Origin: Saprospiraceae bacterium
Lineage (GTDB): Bacteria > Bacteroidota > Bacteroidia > Chitinophagales > Saprospiraceae
Length of the DNA: 64,000 bases
Direction of reading: 5' to 3'
NCBI GenBank assembly: GCA_016714765.1
Contig: JADKCF010000012.1
Span: 1 to 64,000, forward strand
In this document: piece by piece, positions 20,202-28,759 of the stretch
How positions within the stretch are numbered: the stretch's first letter is position 1
Layout of the letters: every line of letters begins with the position of its first letter
Position numbers and translations under genes: made by a program
Notes under the pieces: generated by a model
What the model was told of the DNA's origin: nothing
Databases searched by the model: none
Seen by the model: the letters and a program-made list of their open reading frames with translations, nothing else

Positions 20202-20237
20202 GTTTAAAATTCTAAAGTGGGCTATAAATTGATCGCT

Positions 20238-20245
20238 CAAATATA
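20238..20245 (-). promoter_or_regulatory. -7 promoter element (TATATTTG) for the S9 peptidase
   Basis: On the minus strand TATATTTG lies 36 bases before the ATG at 20201. Its position supports that start over an upstream in-frame ATG at 20240, which would fall inside or before the promoter. Confidence 0.5.
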
Positions 20246-20455
20246 CACAATAATTTCCATTGATGCGAAGTTATTTGACAGTATTCAGACGTCGTGATTG
20301 GGCATTTTCCAGACATATTTTCAACATTCTAATAATGAAAGATTAAAATATAAAATTTAAACATCATATTTAATAATTTCATCAAACCAGCTTCCCTGTT
20401 ACATATAAAATGCAAGAATACATGACCAACAACACAACTTAATAATCATTTTGTG

Positions 20456-20463
20456 TATTTTTG
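20456..20463 (+). promoter_or_regulatory. -7 promoter element (TATTTTTG) for the TPR lipoprotein
   Basis: TATTTTTG followed by C, 33 bases before the ATG at 20497. It argues against an upstream in-frame ATG at 20461, which would lie inside the element. Confidence 0.5.
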
Positions 20464-20496
20464 CACCCGTTTAAAAAATATAATACAACACTCCTC

Positions 20497-21411
20497 ATGC
20501 GTACCTTTATCATTATGTCCTTGTTTTTATCCGTTTTGCTATCCTGTAAAAACAGTAAAGAGAGCGCATCCTCATCAGAAAATGATAAAAAAATTGCCGA
20601 TCTTGAAAAAGAGTATAACACCACAAAAGTAGACTCCACATTCAATAAGCTTATGCAGCAGCTTGGTCAGGCTGTCGTCAGCAATGACAATATGATGGAA
20701 AAAGAACTCTTGCTGAGTAAGGCAATATCCATGTGCCAGAAACCAGAGCATGAAAACATGAAAGAGGTATTAGGCACAGAACTTATGAAAGTAAATCCTA
20801 AAGGTGGTCCAGCAAAAGACTTTCTGTACACGCTGGCAGAAAAAATGCTTAATCGCAATAAAAAAGAAGTGGCCTCTATCCTGTTTAGTGGGTTTAAATC
20901 CAGGTATGCCTCAGATCCCAGATCTAAAGAATGCGAAAAATATATACTGACTGAGCAAAAAGATATGAATGCTTATCTCCACAAGTCTGCTGAACAAGTC
21001 TTCGAAAACCCCGGAGAACAAGGTATCAATATCGAAAATACACAAAAATACATCGATGTATGTGAGTCCTTTGCTTTGGCATTCCCATATGATCCAATGG
21101 CGCCTGAGTATCTGTTCAGAGCAGCAGAGATGGCCAGAGGTATGGGTTCTTTACCCAAAATGATGAGCTTGTATGACTGGATATACACTTACTTTCCCAC
21201 TTATAAGAAAGCTAATATGGCTTTGTTTCTCAAAGGTTTTGCTATGGATACCAATTTCAAACGACCTGAGGAAGCAAGAAAAATATACGAAAAATTCCTT
21301 CAGAAGCACCCACAAGATTCACTCGCAAAAGATGTGAAGTTTTTGCTGAAAAATTTAGGGAAAAGCGATGCAGAACTTTTGAAGGAAATCGAAAAATCAA
21401 AGAAAAACTAG
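20497..21411 (+). CDS. TPR-repeat lipoprotein of unknown function
   Basis: Starting at ATG 20497 gives 'MRTFIIMSLFLSVLLSC', a clean lipoprotein signal with the lipobox Cys at residue 17; an in-frame ATG at 20461 would add a hydrophilic leader and overlap the promoter. The mature 288 residues are helical. Near the C-terminus there are TPR-like units 'APEYLFRAAEMARGMGSLPK', 'YPTYKK..MALFLKGFAMDT' (read with F for Y at its first residue) and 'PEEARKIYEKFLQKHPQDSL', reminiscent of YbgF/BamD-type scaffolds. It is probably exposed on the inner or outer membrane facing the periplasm. No operon partner: a tRNA on the other strand follows. Function is not recognised; a role in envelope complex assembly is only a guess. 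Confidence 0.75.
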   Translation: MRTFIIMSLFLSVLLSCKNSKESASSSENDKKIADLEKEYNTTKVDSTFNKLMQQLGQAVVSNDNMMEKELLLSKAISMCQKPEHENMKEVLGTELMKVNPKGGPAKDFLYTLAEKMLNRNKKEVASILFSGFKSRYASDPRSKECEKYILTEQKDMNAYLHKSAEQVFENPGEQGINIENTQKYIDVCESFALAFPYDPMAPEYLFRAAEMARGMGSLPKMMSLYDWIYTYFPTYKKANMALFLKGFAMDTNFKRPEEARKIYEKFLQKHPQDSLAKDVKFLLKNLGKSDAELLKEIEKSKKN

Positions 21412-21505
21412 AGATTTTGTGCATCAAAAGGTTGCATCGAACGCATTGCCAATCAGATACTTTATCAAAAAATGCTCAAATTACCAGTCTGCTCCATTCT
21501 TCAGC

Positions 21506-21543
21506 AAAAAAAATCCTCAATAATACCATCATTATCGAGGATT
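21506..21543 (-). terminator. Rho-independent terminator after tRNA-Pro
   Basis: On the minus strand AATCCTC (21543-21537) pairs with GAGGATT (21518-21512) across an 18-base loop and is followed by eight Ts (complement of A 21506-21513). It lies directly downstream of the tRNA. Confidence 0.75.
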
Positions 21544-21547
21544 AAAG

Positions 21548-21621
21548 TCGGGACGACTGGATTCGAACCAGCGACCCCTAGCACCCCATGCTAGTACGCT
21601 ACCAGGCTGCGCTACGTCCCG
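21548..21621 (-). tRNA. tRNA-Pro (anticodon GGG)
   Basis: 74 bases on the minus strand. Acceptor CGGGACG pairs perfectly with CGTCCCG, discriminator A at 21548. The anticodon arm is CTAGC-ATGGGGT-GCTAG, giving anticodon GGG. The T arm contains GGTTCGAATCC and the D arm the usual GGTAGCG. CCA is not encoded. It reads CCC/CCU proline codons. A -7 element lies upstream and a terminator downstream, so it is a single-gene unit. Confidence 0.95.
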
Positions 21622-21632
21622 AAATTCGAGTG

Positions 21633-21640
21633 CAAATGTA
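21633..21640 (-). promoter_or_regulatory. -7 promoter element (TACATTTG) for tRNA-Pro
   Basis: On the minus strand TACATTTG followed by C ends 12 bases before the tRNA 5' end at 21621. The -33 region has only TTTC at about the right distance. Confidence 0.5.
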
Positions 21641-21743
21641 AGCTTTATTTTATATTCTGAAAATCGATACCGTTTTTTTTGGAATATTTTGTACCCCCGG
21701 AGAGATTACTCTGCAAATACTCTATATTTACATTTTTAAAATA

Positions 21744-24017
21744 ATGGATATGAGTTATATCAAGGCTCTGATTTTGTGGATATCAGTAATATTACTGCTT
21801 ACAGGTGTAAGTGCTCAAGCCGTATTTCCGCCCCATGGCGTTGTCTTCAATGACCAGATCGTGCCCAGAATCGATATCAGGATGTCAGCAGATTCATTAA
21901 TGGCGCTCACGGCTGATGAAAACACAATGAGTGATCATGAATACCCGGCAAATTTATACTGGAACGACGGTCAGCATTTTGATACTATTTTTAATGTTGG
22001 TATCCGATTGCGTGGCAATACATCCAGGGTCTCTGCAAAAAAATCATTTAAGATAAAATTTAATCATTTCGGATCTGGTAAGTTTTATGGGCTTTCAGAT
22101 TTGAACCTAAATGGCGAACACAATGACCCATCTATCGTACGATCCAAACTTAGCTGGGATATGATGAAAATGGCAGGTATCGAAGCTCCCCGGTCCAACC
22201 ATGTGGCATTATATATCAATAATGAATATAGAGGTTTGTACATCAACGTAGAACATATCGACAATGATTACATCTCTGACCGCAATAAAGATCCTGAAGG
22301 TCAGTTGTTTAAGTGCTTTTACGGATGCAGTTTTGTAAACAATGGCAACAATCCCAACAATTACAGCAGGACTGTCTATCATGCAGAAAATAACGAAGAT
22401 AATCCGGACTATTATGCCCTTATGGAATTTATCCAGGCATTAAACAATACTGGCAGTCCTGATTACCGATGTCAGCTGGAAGCACTTTTTGATGTGGATG
22501 ATTACATTAAAAGGATGGCAATGGAAGTTTTGTTGGGACATTGGGACAATCCCATCTACAATAAAAACAATGCCTACCTGTATCGTAATACAAAGACCGG
22601 AAAGTTTGAACTGTGGAGTTATGACATCGACAATTCGTATGGTATAGACTGGTTTGGCGTCAACTGGGCAGAAAGAAACATTTATACGTGGGCACATCCG
22701 ACAGACCCAAGACCCATTTTCAATAACCTGATGAATGTACCAGAATACAAAGTCCGGTATGGTTATTACATTAAGCAATTTATTAAGGATTTTTTTAATC
22801 CCGGCTATATGTTTCCCTATATCGAAAACATTAAAAACAGAATAAAATCCTACAGGATAAATGATACCTATGCAGAAAAAGATTACGGTTATTCCTATCA
22901 GGATTTTTTGACTTCATATGAAAACGCCTTGGGAGCCCATGTCAAAAGAGGACTGAAAGAATATATTTCTATAAGGTCAGCTAGTGCCAATCAGCAATTG
23001 CAAAATACAGGAATTCATCCTGTCATAGAACAGGTTACATCTTCATGGACACAGTCTTTTTATACTTTGGACTTTCGTGTCGACGCCAGCATGCCGGTCA
23101 CTGCGTCTTGTTTTTACAGACCTGATAATGGAATGTGGACAGAAACCCAGGTAAAAGATGATGGGATCTTTCCTGATCGTATAGCCGGTGATCACAGATA
23201 TACTTTCCAGACCAATTACTCAGGAAAAGTGAATGCTGATGTCTATCTTATAGCTCAAGATGCTGCTAACAAACAATCCAGGTGGCCCGTCTGCGAATAC
23301 CAAAACGTTCAACTGGGATACGATCCTGTGCCACAGCTTGTCATCAACGAATATATGGCTGACAATACTACGATCCGCGATGATGCCGGAGAATATGATG
23401 ACTGGATAGAAATCTACAATTACGGGACAGTTGGTGTTTGGCTAGGTGATAAATATCTTACGGATAATGCCAATAAACCAGTAAAATGGTTATTGCCCGA
23501 CTTCGAGTTGGAGCCCGGTGCTTTTCTACTTATCTGGGCCGATGAAGACAAAATACAAGGCGATCTCCACGCCAACTTTAAATTGAGCAAATCAGGAGAA
23601 TTTATAGGTATATACGACAGTAACGAAAACAATTTTGCGCCAATAGACACTTTTAGTTATGGTATATCGGTCACTGATCTATCATATGGCAAATATCCTG
23701 ATGGTAAAGGCCCAAACATCGCTTTATTCAAAGCTACTCCGGGATATTCCAATGTCTATACAAGTACAGATGTAGCGACCTTAAGTAAAAAAAGTATCTA
23801 CCCCAACCCTGCCCACCAAAATCTGAATATAAAGAATGTTGAAACGGGTGATGAGATGGTATTATGTGATATGGCCGGCAAATGTATTCAAATGTTAAAT
23901 GTTCGTGAGGATAAGGATCAAATGACACTGGACATTTCTGCACTTCCAAAAGGAATGTACCTTTTAGTTATCCGTGGGACAGTGGATGTACAATACTACA
24001 AGGTGCTGGTGAACTAG
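21744..24017 (+). CDS. CotH-kinase / lamin-tail domain protein with T9SS type A sorting domain
   Basis: 757 residues. After a signal peptide ending near 'GVSAQA' comes a CotH domain: 'VGIRLRGNTSR', 'KKSFKIKFNHF', 'DLNLNGEHNDPSIVRSKL', 'LYINNEYRGLYINVEHID', 'LWSYDIDNSYG'. CotH proteins have an atypical protein-kinase fold and phosphorylate secreted proteins in spore formers. A linker domain with 'DDGIFPDRIAGDHRYT' follows, then a lamin-tail domain ('LVINEYMADNTT', 'YDDWIEIYNYG', 'HANFKLSKSGEFIGIYD'), and at about residue 685 a type A sorting domain beginning 'KKSIYPNPAHQNLNIKN' and ending 'YYKVLVN'. It should be exported by T9SS and bound to the surface or released. Starts at 21744 and 21750 are both possible. 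Function in Bacteroidota is unknown. Confidence 0.9.
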   Translation: MDMSYIKALILWISVILLLTGVSAQAVFPPHGVVFNDQIVPRIDIRMSADSLMALTADENTMSDHEYPANLYWNDGQHFDTIFNVGIRLRGNTSRVSAKKSFKIKFNHFGSGKFYGLSDLNLNGEHNDPSIVRSKLSWDMMKMAGIEAPRSNHVALYINNEYRGLYINVEHIDNDYISDRNKDPEGQLFKCFYGCSFVNNGNNPNNYSRTVYHAENNEDNPDYYALMEFIQALNNTGSPDYRCQLEALFDVDDYIKRMAMEVLLGHWDNPIYNKNNAYLYRNTKTGKFELWSYDIDNSYGIDWFGVNWAERNIYTWAHPTDPRPIFNNLMNVPEYKVRYGYYIKQFIKDFFNPGYMFPYIENIKNRIKSYRINDTYAEKDYGYSYQDFLTSYENALGAHVKRGLKEYISIRSASANQQLQNTGIHPVIEQVTSSWTQSFYTLDFRVDASMPVTASCFYRPDNGMWTETQVKDDGIFPDRIAGDHRYTFQTNYSGKVNADVYLIAQDAANKQSRWPVCEYQNVQLGYDPVPQLVINEYMADNTTIRDDAGEYDDWIEIYNYGTVGVWLGDKYLTDNANKPVKWLLPDFELEPGAFLLIWADEDKIQGDLHANFKLSKSGEFIGIYDSNENNFAPIDTFSYGISVTDLSYGKYPDGKGPNIALFKATPGYSNVYTSTDVATLSKKSIYPNPAHQNLNIKNVETGDEMVLCDMAGKCIQMLNVREDKDQMTLDISALPKGMYLLVIRGTVDVQYYKVLVN

Positions 24018-24066
24018 ACTTTGAAATGCACAGAGAGTATAAAAAACATCTTTGAAGCCTGAATTT

Positions 24067-25338
24067 CTATACTTCGACCCACTCTACAGACACTGGTCTG
24101 TCAGCAAAATAAAAATATAAGGCAGACAATAATGATATCATCATGTAGCTTAATACAATAAGTGTACCATTGGGTATCATACTGTCGATTCCAAACCACT
24201 GAAAGCCATTGATGTAAAGAAGGAATAAACCTATTCCCATTTTTACAACTTCGCCTGCTATTCCAATGATATTCCCATCCATGAGACTGGTATATGCAAA
24301 TATGGAAACAAAAAGAAATATTCCATACAATAGTATCTGACTAAATGGAATCTCTCCAATGTTATTAAATAAGTACATCATCAATAACATAGTTATAACC
24401 AACTGTGCAGCAGACCACACCTTAAATACAAATGTAGCTTTTGTCTCGTATTTGGGCCTGTGATAAATATCTTGGGAGTACGTTACTGGATACTTGACGG
24501 ATACATCTGCAGGCCTCCACCCCGTGGGCATAAACCATATTCTGAGTTTATCTTTCCACGATGAGGTCCGCCAGGCATCTTTTATAAGCAACCAGAGATG
24601 CTGATAATTGATGAGCCAGGGATTCCAGGTGTGAACAGCTCTTGTCACCCCATACACCGGTGGTTCATTGTCCAGTTCAGGCTGGAATGTCCCGAAAAGC
24701 TTATCCCATATAATAAAAATTTGACTGTAGTTTTTGTCCATGTAAAGAGGATTTATAGCATGATGTACACGATGATGTGAAGGCGTCACCAAGATGTACT
24801 CAAGCCACCCCATTTTATTTATCAGTCTGGTATGGTACCAAAACTGAGCAAATAATTGAATAGGGGCTACCACAGCTATCACACTGGTGGGAATACCCAA
24901 TAAAGCCATAGGTATGTATGTAAATGTAAAAATGGCAAAGATTTCTGAAACAGACTGCCTCAGAGCGCAAGATAAATTAAACTCTTCACTGCTGTGGTGT
25001 ATGATGTGCCTGTTCCAGAACACATTGACCACGTGACTCCATCTATGCACCCAATAACCTGCAAAATCAATTCCGATAAATGCCAGCACATACATAAGCA
25101 CTGTCGATTCGAGATGTACAAATGCAAGGTGAGTCACCAGCCAGTTGTAACTGACTATAACAACGCTCAGTCCAAGTACGTCCTTGATAACATTGGTGAT
25201 GCCGGAACTAAGGCTGGATATGGTATCAAATAGTCTGTTGACACGAAAGTGCATAAAACAACTTGCCCCGTACTCTATGGCTATCAAAACAAGAAAGAAA
25301 GGTATGGCATAGTTGAGGATGGCAGCGTACTCCTCCAT
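24067..25338 (-). CDS. Sterol desaturase / fatty acid hydroxylase superfamily membrane protein (AGMO-like)
   Basis: 423 residues with about nine hydrophobic segments. The diiron His clusters of the superfamily are all present: 'HRWSH' (near residue 98), 'NRHIIHHSSEEF' and 'HHRVHHAIN', with the downstream 'MDKNYSQIFIIWDKLFGTF' typical of the family. A C-terminal extension with further TM segments ('LLLYINGFQWFG') resembles alkylglycerol monooxygenase (TMEM195) relatives, which cleave ether lipids by hydroxylation. The substrate here cannot be fixed; sterols, hopanoids or ether lipids are options. The gene starts 7 bases after the end of the upstream esterase gene on the same strand and is probably co-transcribed with it. 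Confidence 0.85.
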   Translation of the reverse strand: MEEYAAILNYAIPFFLVLIAIEYGASCFMHFRVNRLFDTISSLSSGITNVIKDVLGLSVVIVSYNWLVTHLAFVHLESTVLMYVLAFIGIDFAGYWVHRWSHVVNVFWNRHIIHHSSEEFNLSCALRQSVSEIFAIFTFTYIPMALLGIPTSVIAVVAPIQLFAQFWYHTRLINKMGWLEYILVTPSHHRVHHAINPLYMDKNYSQIFIIWDKLFGTFQPELDNEPPVYGVTRAVHTWNPWLINYQHLWLLIKDAWRTSSWKDKLRIWFMPTGWRPADVSVKYPVTYSQDIYHRPKYETKATFVFKVWSAAQLVITMLLMMYLFNNIGEIPFSQILLYGIFLFVSIFAYTSLMDGNIIGIAGEVVKMGIGLFLLYINGFQWFGIDSMIPNGTLIVLSYMMISLLSALYFYFADRPVSVEWVEV

Positions 25339-25345
25339 TGGTTGA

Positions 25346-26467
25346 CTATAATTTAGATAATTTAATAAAAGATTTCCCTGTCGCGCTTTCTATAAAACCC
25401 AGATATAGTCCTGGCGGGAGCATTACCGCATTGACTTCATTGTAAGCTGCGTCCAATGTCTGTGAAAGCACTATTTTGCCCTGTGTATTGTATATCACCA
25501 ATCTGGCTTCATCACCAGGATTCCTGATGACAATCTGCTCATCAAAAGGGTTGGGAAAAATCGAACCGGCAGTATCATCGTTCAGTGCATTTATACCGGT
25601 AGTGGTGTCCAGTTTATATTTCTTGAAAAAATCCCAGATAACACCACTGGCACTAAAATCTTTGCTGGTGGTACCGATCTCTATGATGGACCCCGGCCAG
25701 GTATGGCCTCCTCCCAGTACTTTATAGTGTATGACTTCTTTCTGCTGATTACAGTTGACATAAGTATATTTTTCAGTTGTCGTATTGTCCGTGGTCACAC
25801 TATTCGGAACCAAAACTTTGACAGGTGTATCATCGCAACCGTTATTTTTCTGCCAGAAAGCCATGACTGAAGGAATACTTGCAGCAATCGCAGAACCATT
25901 GTAATCTACTGTCGCATCTGCAGTACCGTGGATTTCCAGTACAGGCACCGGCTTACCGGGCTTACAGTCACTAATAGCCGCAGGGACCATACTTCCTGTC
26001 ACAGATGCAACTGCTGCGATTCTGTTATTCAGCTTACAAGCCAGCTGATAACTAAAAAAACCACCATTGGACATTCCGCAGGCATACACTCTGTTTTTAT
26101 CAAAGCCGTACTTATCGATCAGCTCATCTATCAACTTGCTCGTAAAGCCCACATCATCGGCAGTACTGCCAAAATCCCATCCAACATTCCATGCGTTTTG
26201 GATTCCTTCAGGATAGCATACTGCAAACCTGGCTGTATCTGCTACACTATTCATAAAAGAGTAAAACTCCTGCTGATTGGCATTGGACCCGAAACCATGA
26301 AAATTAAATACCAGTGGTATGGGAATGTTTTTATTATGATTAGCAGGCAATCTTAGCCTGTATTCACGGGTCACACCGTCATGCACCAATGTACCTATTG
26401 ATGTAGCCTGAGCGTAAAGCATATTGAAACTGATGAAGGAAAGAATCGAAATAATGATGCCTTTCAT
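25346..26467 (-). CDS. Secreted PHB-depolymerase/feruloyl-esterase-like hydrolase with T9SS type A sorting domain
   Basis: Starting at ATG 26467 gives the signal peptide 'MKGIIISILSFISFNMLYAQ'; an ATG at 26509 is in frame but lies at the predicted transcription start. The body is a LpqC/PHB-depolymerase-type alpha/beta-hydrolase: oxyanion region 'PLVFNFHGFGSNA', nucleophile 'YACGMSNGGFFS', acid in 'HGTADATVDYNG', and His in 'LGGGHTWPG'. At about residue 300 a type A sorting domain begins ('SIFPNPFDEQIVIRNPG') and ends 'GKSFIKLSKL'. The enzyme should be secreted by T9SS and act on polyesters or plant-derived esters; the sequence does not distinguish. The AGMO-like gene follows after 7 bases. 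Confidence 0.85.
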   Translation of the reverse strand: MKGIIISILSFISFNMLYAQATSIGTLVHDGVTREYRLRLPANHNKNIPIPLVFNFHGFGSNANQQEFYSFMNSVADTARFAVCYPEGIQNAWNVGWDFGSTADDVGFTSKLIDELIDKYGFDKNRVYACGMSNGGFFSYQLACKLNNRIAAVASVTGSMVPAAISDCKPGKPVPVLEIHGTADATVDYNGSAIAASIPSVMAFWQKNNGCDDTPVKVLVPNSVTTDNTTTEKYTYVNCNQQKEVIHYKVLGGGHTWPGSIIEIGTTSKDFSASGVIWDFFKKYKLDTTTGINALNDDTAGSIFPNPFDEQIVIRNPGDEARLVIYNTQGKIVLSQTLDAAYNEVNAVMLPPGLYLGFIESATGKSFIKLSKL

Positions 26468-26511
26468 GCTGATATTTTTGATGGTAAACTTTAAGAGAAA
26501 ATACTTCATTG

Positions 26512-26519
26512 CAAAGCTA
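26512..26519 (-). promoter_or_regulatory. -7 promoter element (TAGCTTTG) for the esterase gene
   Basis: On the minus strand TAGCTTTG followed by C. Transcription would begin near 26507, leaving a roughly 40-base leader before the ATG at 26467, which supports that start. Confidence 0.5.
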
Positions 26520-26687
26520 ATTAAAATAATTTGCTTGTATATGTAAACTCAGATATTTTAAAATCTACACTCAGTCAAACGATGAAAATGATGTGAAAAA
26601 CATCTTAAATTTTAGATATTTAAGAGTTAGATGTCCGTCATAAGTCATCAGATTATAAAATTTTATATATTTATTTTTAAAAATACA
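26520..26687. other. AT-rich intergenic region, no gene seen
   Basis: Lies between the divergent esterase and tRNA-Arg/rpmB promoters. It has no open frame of interest, no tRNA and no strong hairpin. Regulatory sites for either direction could lie here but none is recognisable. Confidence 0.6.
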
Positions 26688-26718
26688 TTTGCAAAAACAA
26701 ATAAAACTATTATCTTTG
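26688..26718 (+). promoter_or_regulatory. Promoter for tRNA-Arg and the rpmB operon
   Basis: TTTG at 26688-26691, 19 bases, TATCTTTG at 26711-26718 followed by C: an almost ideal Bacteroidota promoter. Transcription should start about 85 bases before the tRNA, and no terminator separates the tRNA from rpmB. Confidence 0.75.
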
Positions 26719-26808
26719 CAGCCTATTTAAAAAAGCAATGAAGCATTGCTGTATTAAGCTTTTATAAAGCATTGATAAATAGAGACATAAGGAGATTAGA
26801 ATTGAATA

Positions 26809-26882
26809 GGCCCCGTAGCTCAACTGGATAGAGTACTTGACTACGAATCAAGCGGTTGAAGGTTCGAATCCTTCCGGAGTCA
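26809..26882 (+). tRNA. tRNA-Arg (anticodon ACG)
   Basis: 74 bases. The anticodon arm CTTGA-CTACGAA-TCAAG gives anticodon ACG (read as ICG after deamination), for CGU/CGC/CGA codons. The T arm is GAAGG-TTCGAAT-CCTTC and the D arm has AGCTC-AACTGGATA-GAGT. The acceptor stem GGCCCCG/CGGAGTC has a C-A mismatch at pair 4-69 and a G-U at 2-71; T at position 4 would give a normal pair. CCA is not encoded. Ribosomal protein L28 follows 67 bases downstream. Confidence 0.9.
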
Positions 26883-26949
26883 CTTATTGAAGCAACAAAA
26901 ATTTATTTTTTTTTGCAACAAGTATTAAAAAAAATTAAAAAGAAGCAAA

Positions 26950-27198
26950 ATGTCAAGAATTTGCCAGTTAACGGGTAAAAGACCTATGAAAGGTCACAAA
27001 GTGTCTCACTCTAATGTGAAGACTAACAGAAGATTCCTTCCAAATCTATTTACCAAAAAATTCTTTATGCCTGAAACAGGTCAGTGGGTAACACTTAAGG
27101 TTTGTGCCAGCGCATTGCGTACAATCGACAAAAAAGGATTGCATGCATATCTTAAAGAATTGAAATATTCAGGTGTCAACACCGGAGTGAAAATTTAA
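26950..27198 (+). CDS. rpmB: 50S ribosomal protein L28
   Basis: 82 residues, normal length. It begins 'MSRICQLTGKRPMKGHKVSH' with the typical family start 'M(A/S)r.C.ltGk.p..Gn.vSH', followed by 'KTNRRFLPNL' and 'VCASALRTIDKKGL'. It is a component of the large ribosomal subunit. The gene is followed closely by rpmG (24 bases) and the DUF4295 gene, the standard order in Bacteroidota. Confidence 0.97.
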   Translation: MSRICQLTGKRPMKGHKVSHSNVKTNRRFLPNLFTKKFFMPETGQWVTLKVCASALRTIDKKGLHAYLKELKYSGVNTGVKI

Positions 27199-27222
27199 TA
27201 AAAAGTAAAAAAAAGGATAGCC

Positions 27223-27411
27223 ATGGCAAAAAAAGCAAAAGGTAACAGAATCCAGATCATCCTCGAGTGTACAGAGCATAAGACAAGTGGTATGCCTGGT
27301 ATGTCAAGATATGTAACTGAGAAAAACAGAAAAAACAATCCTGACAGGATGGAAATTAAAAAATTCAATCCCGTATTAAAAAAGTATACACTTCATAAAG
27401 AAATCAAATAA
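27223..27411 (+). CDS. rpmG: 50S ribosomal protein L33
   Basis: 62 residues with the L33 pattern 'RIQIILECTEHKTSG', 'RYVTEKNRKNNPDRMEIKKF' and 'NPVLKKYTLHKEIK'. Of the zinc-ribbon cysteines of the C+ form only one (in 'LECTE') is present, so this is a Cys-poor (C-) L33, which needs no zinc. It ends 2 bases before the DUF4295 ATG. Confidence 0.97.
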   Translation: MAKKAKGNRIQIILECTEHKTSGMPGMSRYVTEKNRKNNPDRMEIKKFNPVLKKYTLHKEIK

Positions 27412-27413
27412 TT

Positions 27414-27590
27414 ATGGCTAAAGTATCGAAAAACGCAAGAGTTGCCCAGAGGGCTGCCAATGCAGGTTCAGGTAGAGATCATGTAAAAGTAGTTAAATCT
27501 ATTAAAGACCCAGTGACCGGTAAATATTCCTACAAAGAATCTATTATCCACAAGGATAAGGTCAAAGAATTTTTTGAAGAAAATAAGTAA
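27414..27590 (+). CDS. DUF4295 small basic protein
   Basis: 58 residues from ATG 27414 to TAA 27588-27590: begins 'MAKVSKNARVAQRAANAGSG' and ends 'KEFFEENK'. This is the DUF4295 family found almost only in Bacteroidota, always beside rpmB and rpmG. Its small size, basic N-terminus and position suggest a ribosome-associated protein; this role has been proposed from context rather than tested here. Spacing of 2 bases after rpmG indicates one transcript, ended by the hairpin just downstream. Confidence 0.9.
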   Translation: MAKVSKNARVAQRAANAGSGRDHVKVVKSIKDPVTGKYSYKESIIHKDKVKEFFEENK

Positions 27591-27616
27591 TCAGGCTTCC
27601 TGAATTATAGAATAAT

Positions 27617-27651
27617 GGGTTTTTCTTTTTTATTAAGGGAAAGCCCTTTTT
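27617..27651 (+). terminator. Rho-independent terminator after DUF4295
   Basis: GGGTTTTTC (27617-27625) pairs with GGAAAGCCC (27638-27646), nine pairs including two wobbles, loop of 12, followed by five Ts. It separates the ribosomal protein operon from ftsY. Confidence 0.75.
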
Positions 27652-27712
27652 GTATTAATAACCCAAGGATTTTTGTCCTATTTGTCATCACTTTCCGAAA
27701 TCTTACAGCATT

Positions 27713-28665
27713 ATGAGTTTCTTTAAAAAATTCTTCTCCAAAGAAAAAGAAGAAGACTTAAATAAAGGTCTGGAACAGACTAAACAGAGTTTTTTCTCTC
27801 AAATCACCAAAGCGGTCGCCGGTAAATCAAGAGTAGATATCGATTTTCTGGATGACCTTGAAAATATTTTGATATCCTCAGATGTAGGACTGGAGACTAC
27901 TGTGAAAATCATAGACAGACTGGAGAAAAAAGTATCAGAAGATAAATACCTCAACACGGACGAACTTAATCATATTTTAAAAAGTGTGATCATGGACATC
28001 CTTGCTGAAAATAATACGCAGGATATCGAAGATTATGAACTACAACCGGATGTTCATCCTAATATCATCCTGGTAGTAGGTGTCAATGGTGTAGGCAAAA
28101 CCACGACTATAGGCAAGATATCTCATCAGTTTAAAAGAAGGGCCTAAGAGTAGTGCTGGGTGCAGCAGATACATTCAGAGCTGCTGCAGTGGACCAACTT
28201 AAGATTTGGGCTACCCGCTCAGATGCCCATTTCTATTCCAAAGGTATGAACACCGATCCAGCAGCTGTGGCTTATGAGACTGTACAGTATGCTCAAAACG
28301 GAAATTTTGATGTGGCTATCATAGATACTGCGGGTAGACTGCATACAAAAACGCAGCTTATGGAAGAGCTTACCAAAATAAAGAGATCCATTGAGAAAAA
28401 ATATCCCGGTGCCCCTCATGAAGTATTGCTGGTATTGGATGCTACTACAGGACAAAATGCCATAGAACAGGCCCGCCATTTTACGGCTGCAACTAATGTC
28501 ACTGCTATAGCCCTTACAAAGCTGGATGGAAGTGCCAAAGGTGGTGTGGTGCTGGGTATCTCAGACCAGTTTAAAATTCCAATCAAATACATAGGAGTCG
28601 GTGAAGGCATAGATCAGCTGCAGGTTTTCAACAGAAAGGCTTTTGTGGAATCACTTTTTTCATAA
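27713..28665 (+). CDS. ftsY: Signal recognition particle receptor FtsY (one frameshift)
   Basis: About 318 residues after repair. A short amphipathic N-terminus ('MSFFKKFFSKEKEEDLNKGL') replaces the long A domain, as usual in Bacteroidota. The helical N domain is followed by the GTPase G domain: P-loop 'GVNGVGKTTTIGKI', 'LGAADTFRAAAVDQL', 'DTAGRLHTK', 'TKLDGSAKGG', and 'KYIGVGEGIDQLQVF'. The frame stops at TAA 28145 because the A4 run at 28133-28136 lacks one A; adding it gives 'HQFKKKGLRVVLGAADTF'. FtsY docks SRP-ribosome complexes at the inner membrane and is essential in most bacteria, so the break is almost certainly a sequencing error. Confidence 0.95.
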
Positions 28666-28759
28666 GGACACAACGTTTTTTGTACTTTTTCCGTTTGTTT
28701 CATTAAGAGGGACTGCATGAAGTGGGTCTTTACTTTATTTTCGACATCGATCCAAAGGA

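Noticed and set aside
28133..28152. Programmed ribosomal frameshifting in ftsY
   Set aside because: No slippery heptamer plus downstream stem-loop is evident, and the same kind of one-base homopolymer loss occurs in many unrelated genes of the window.
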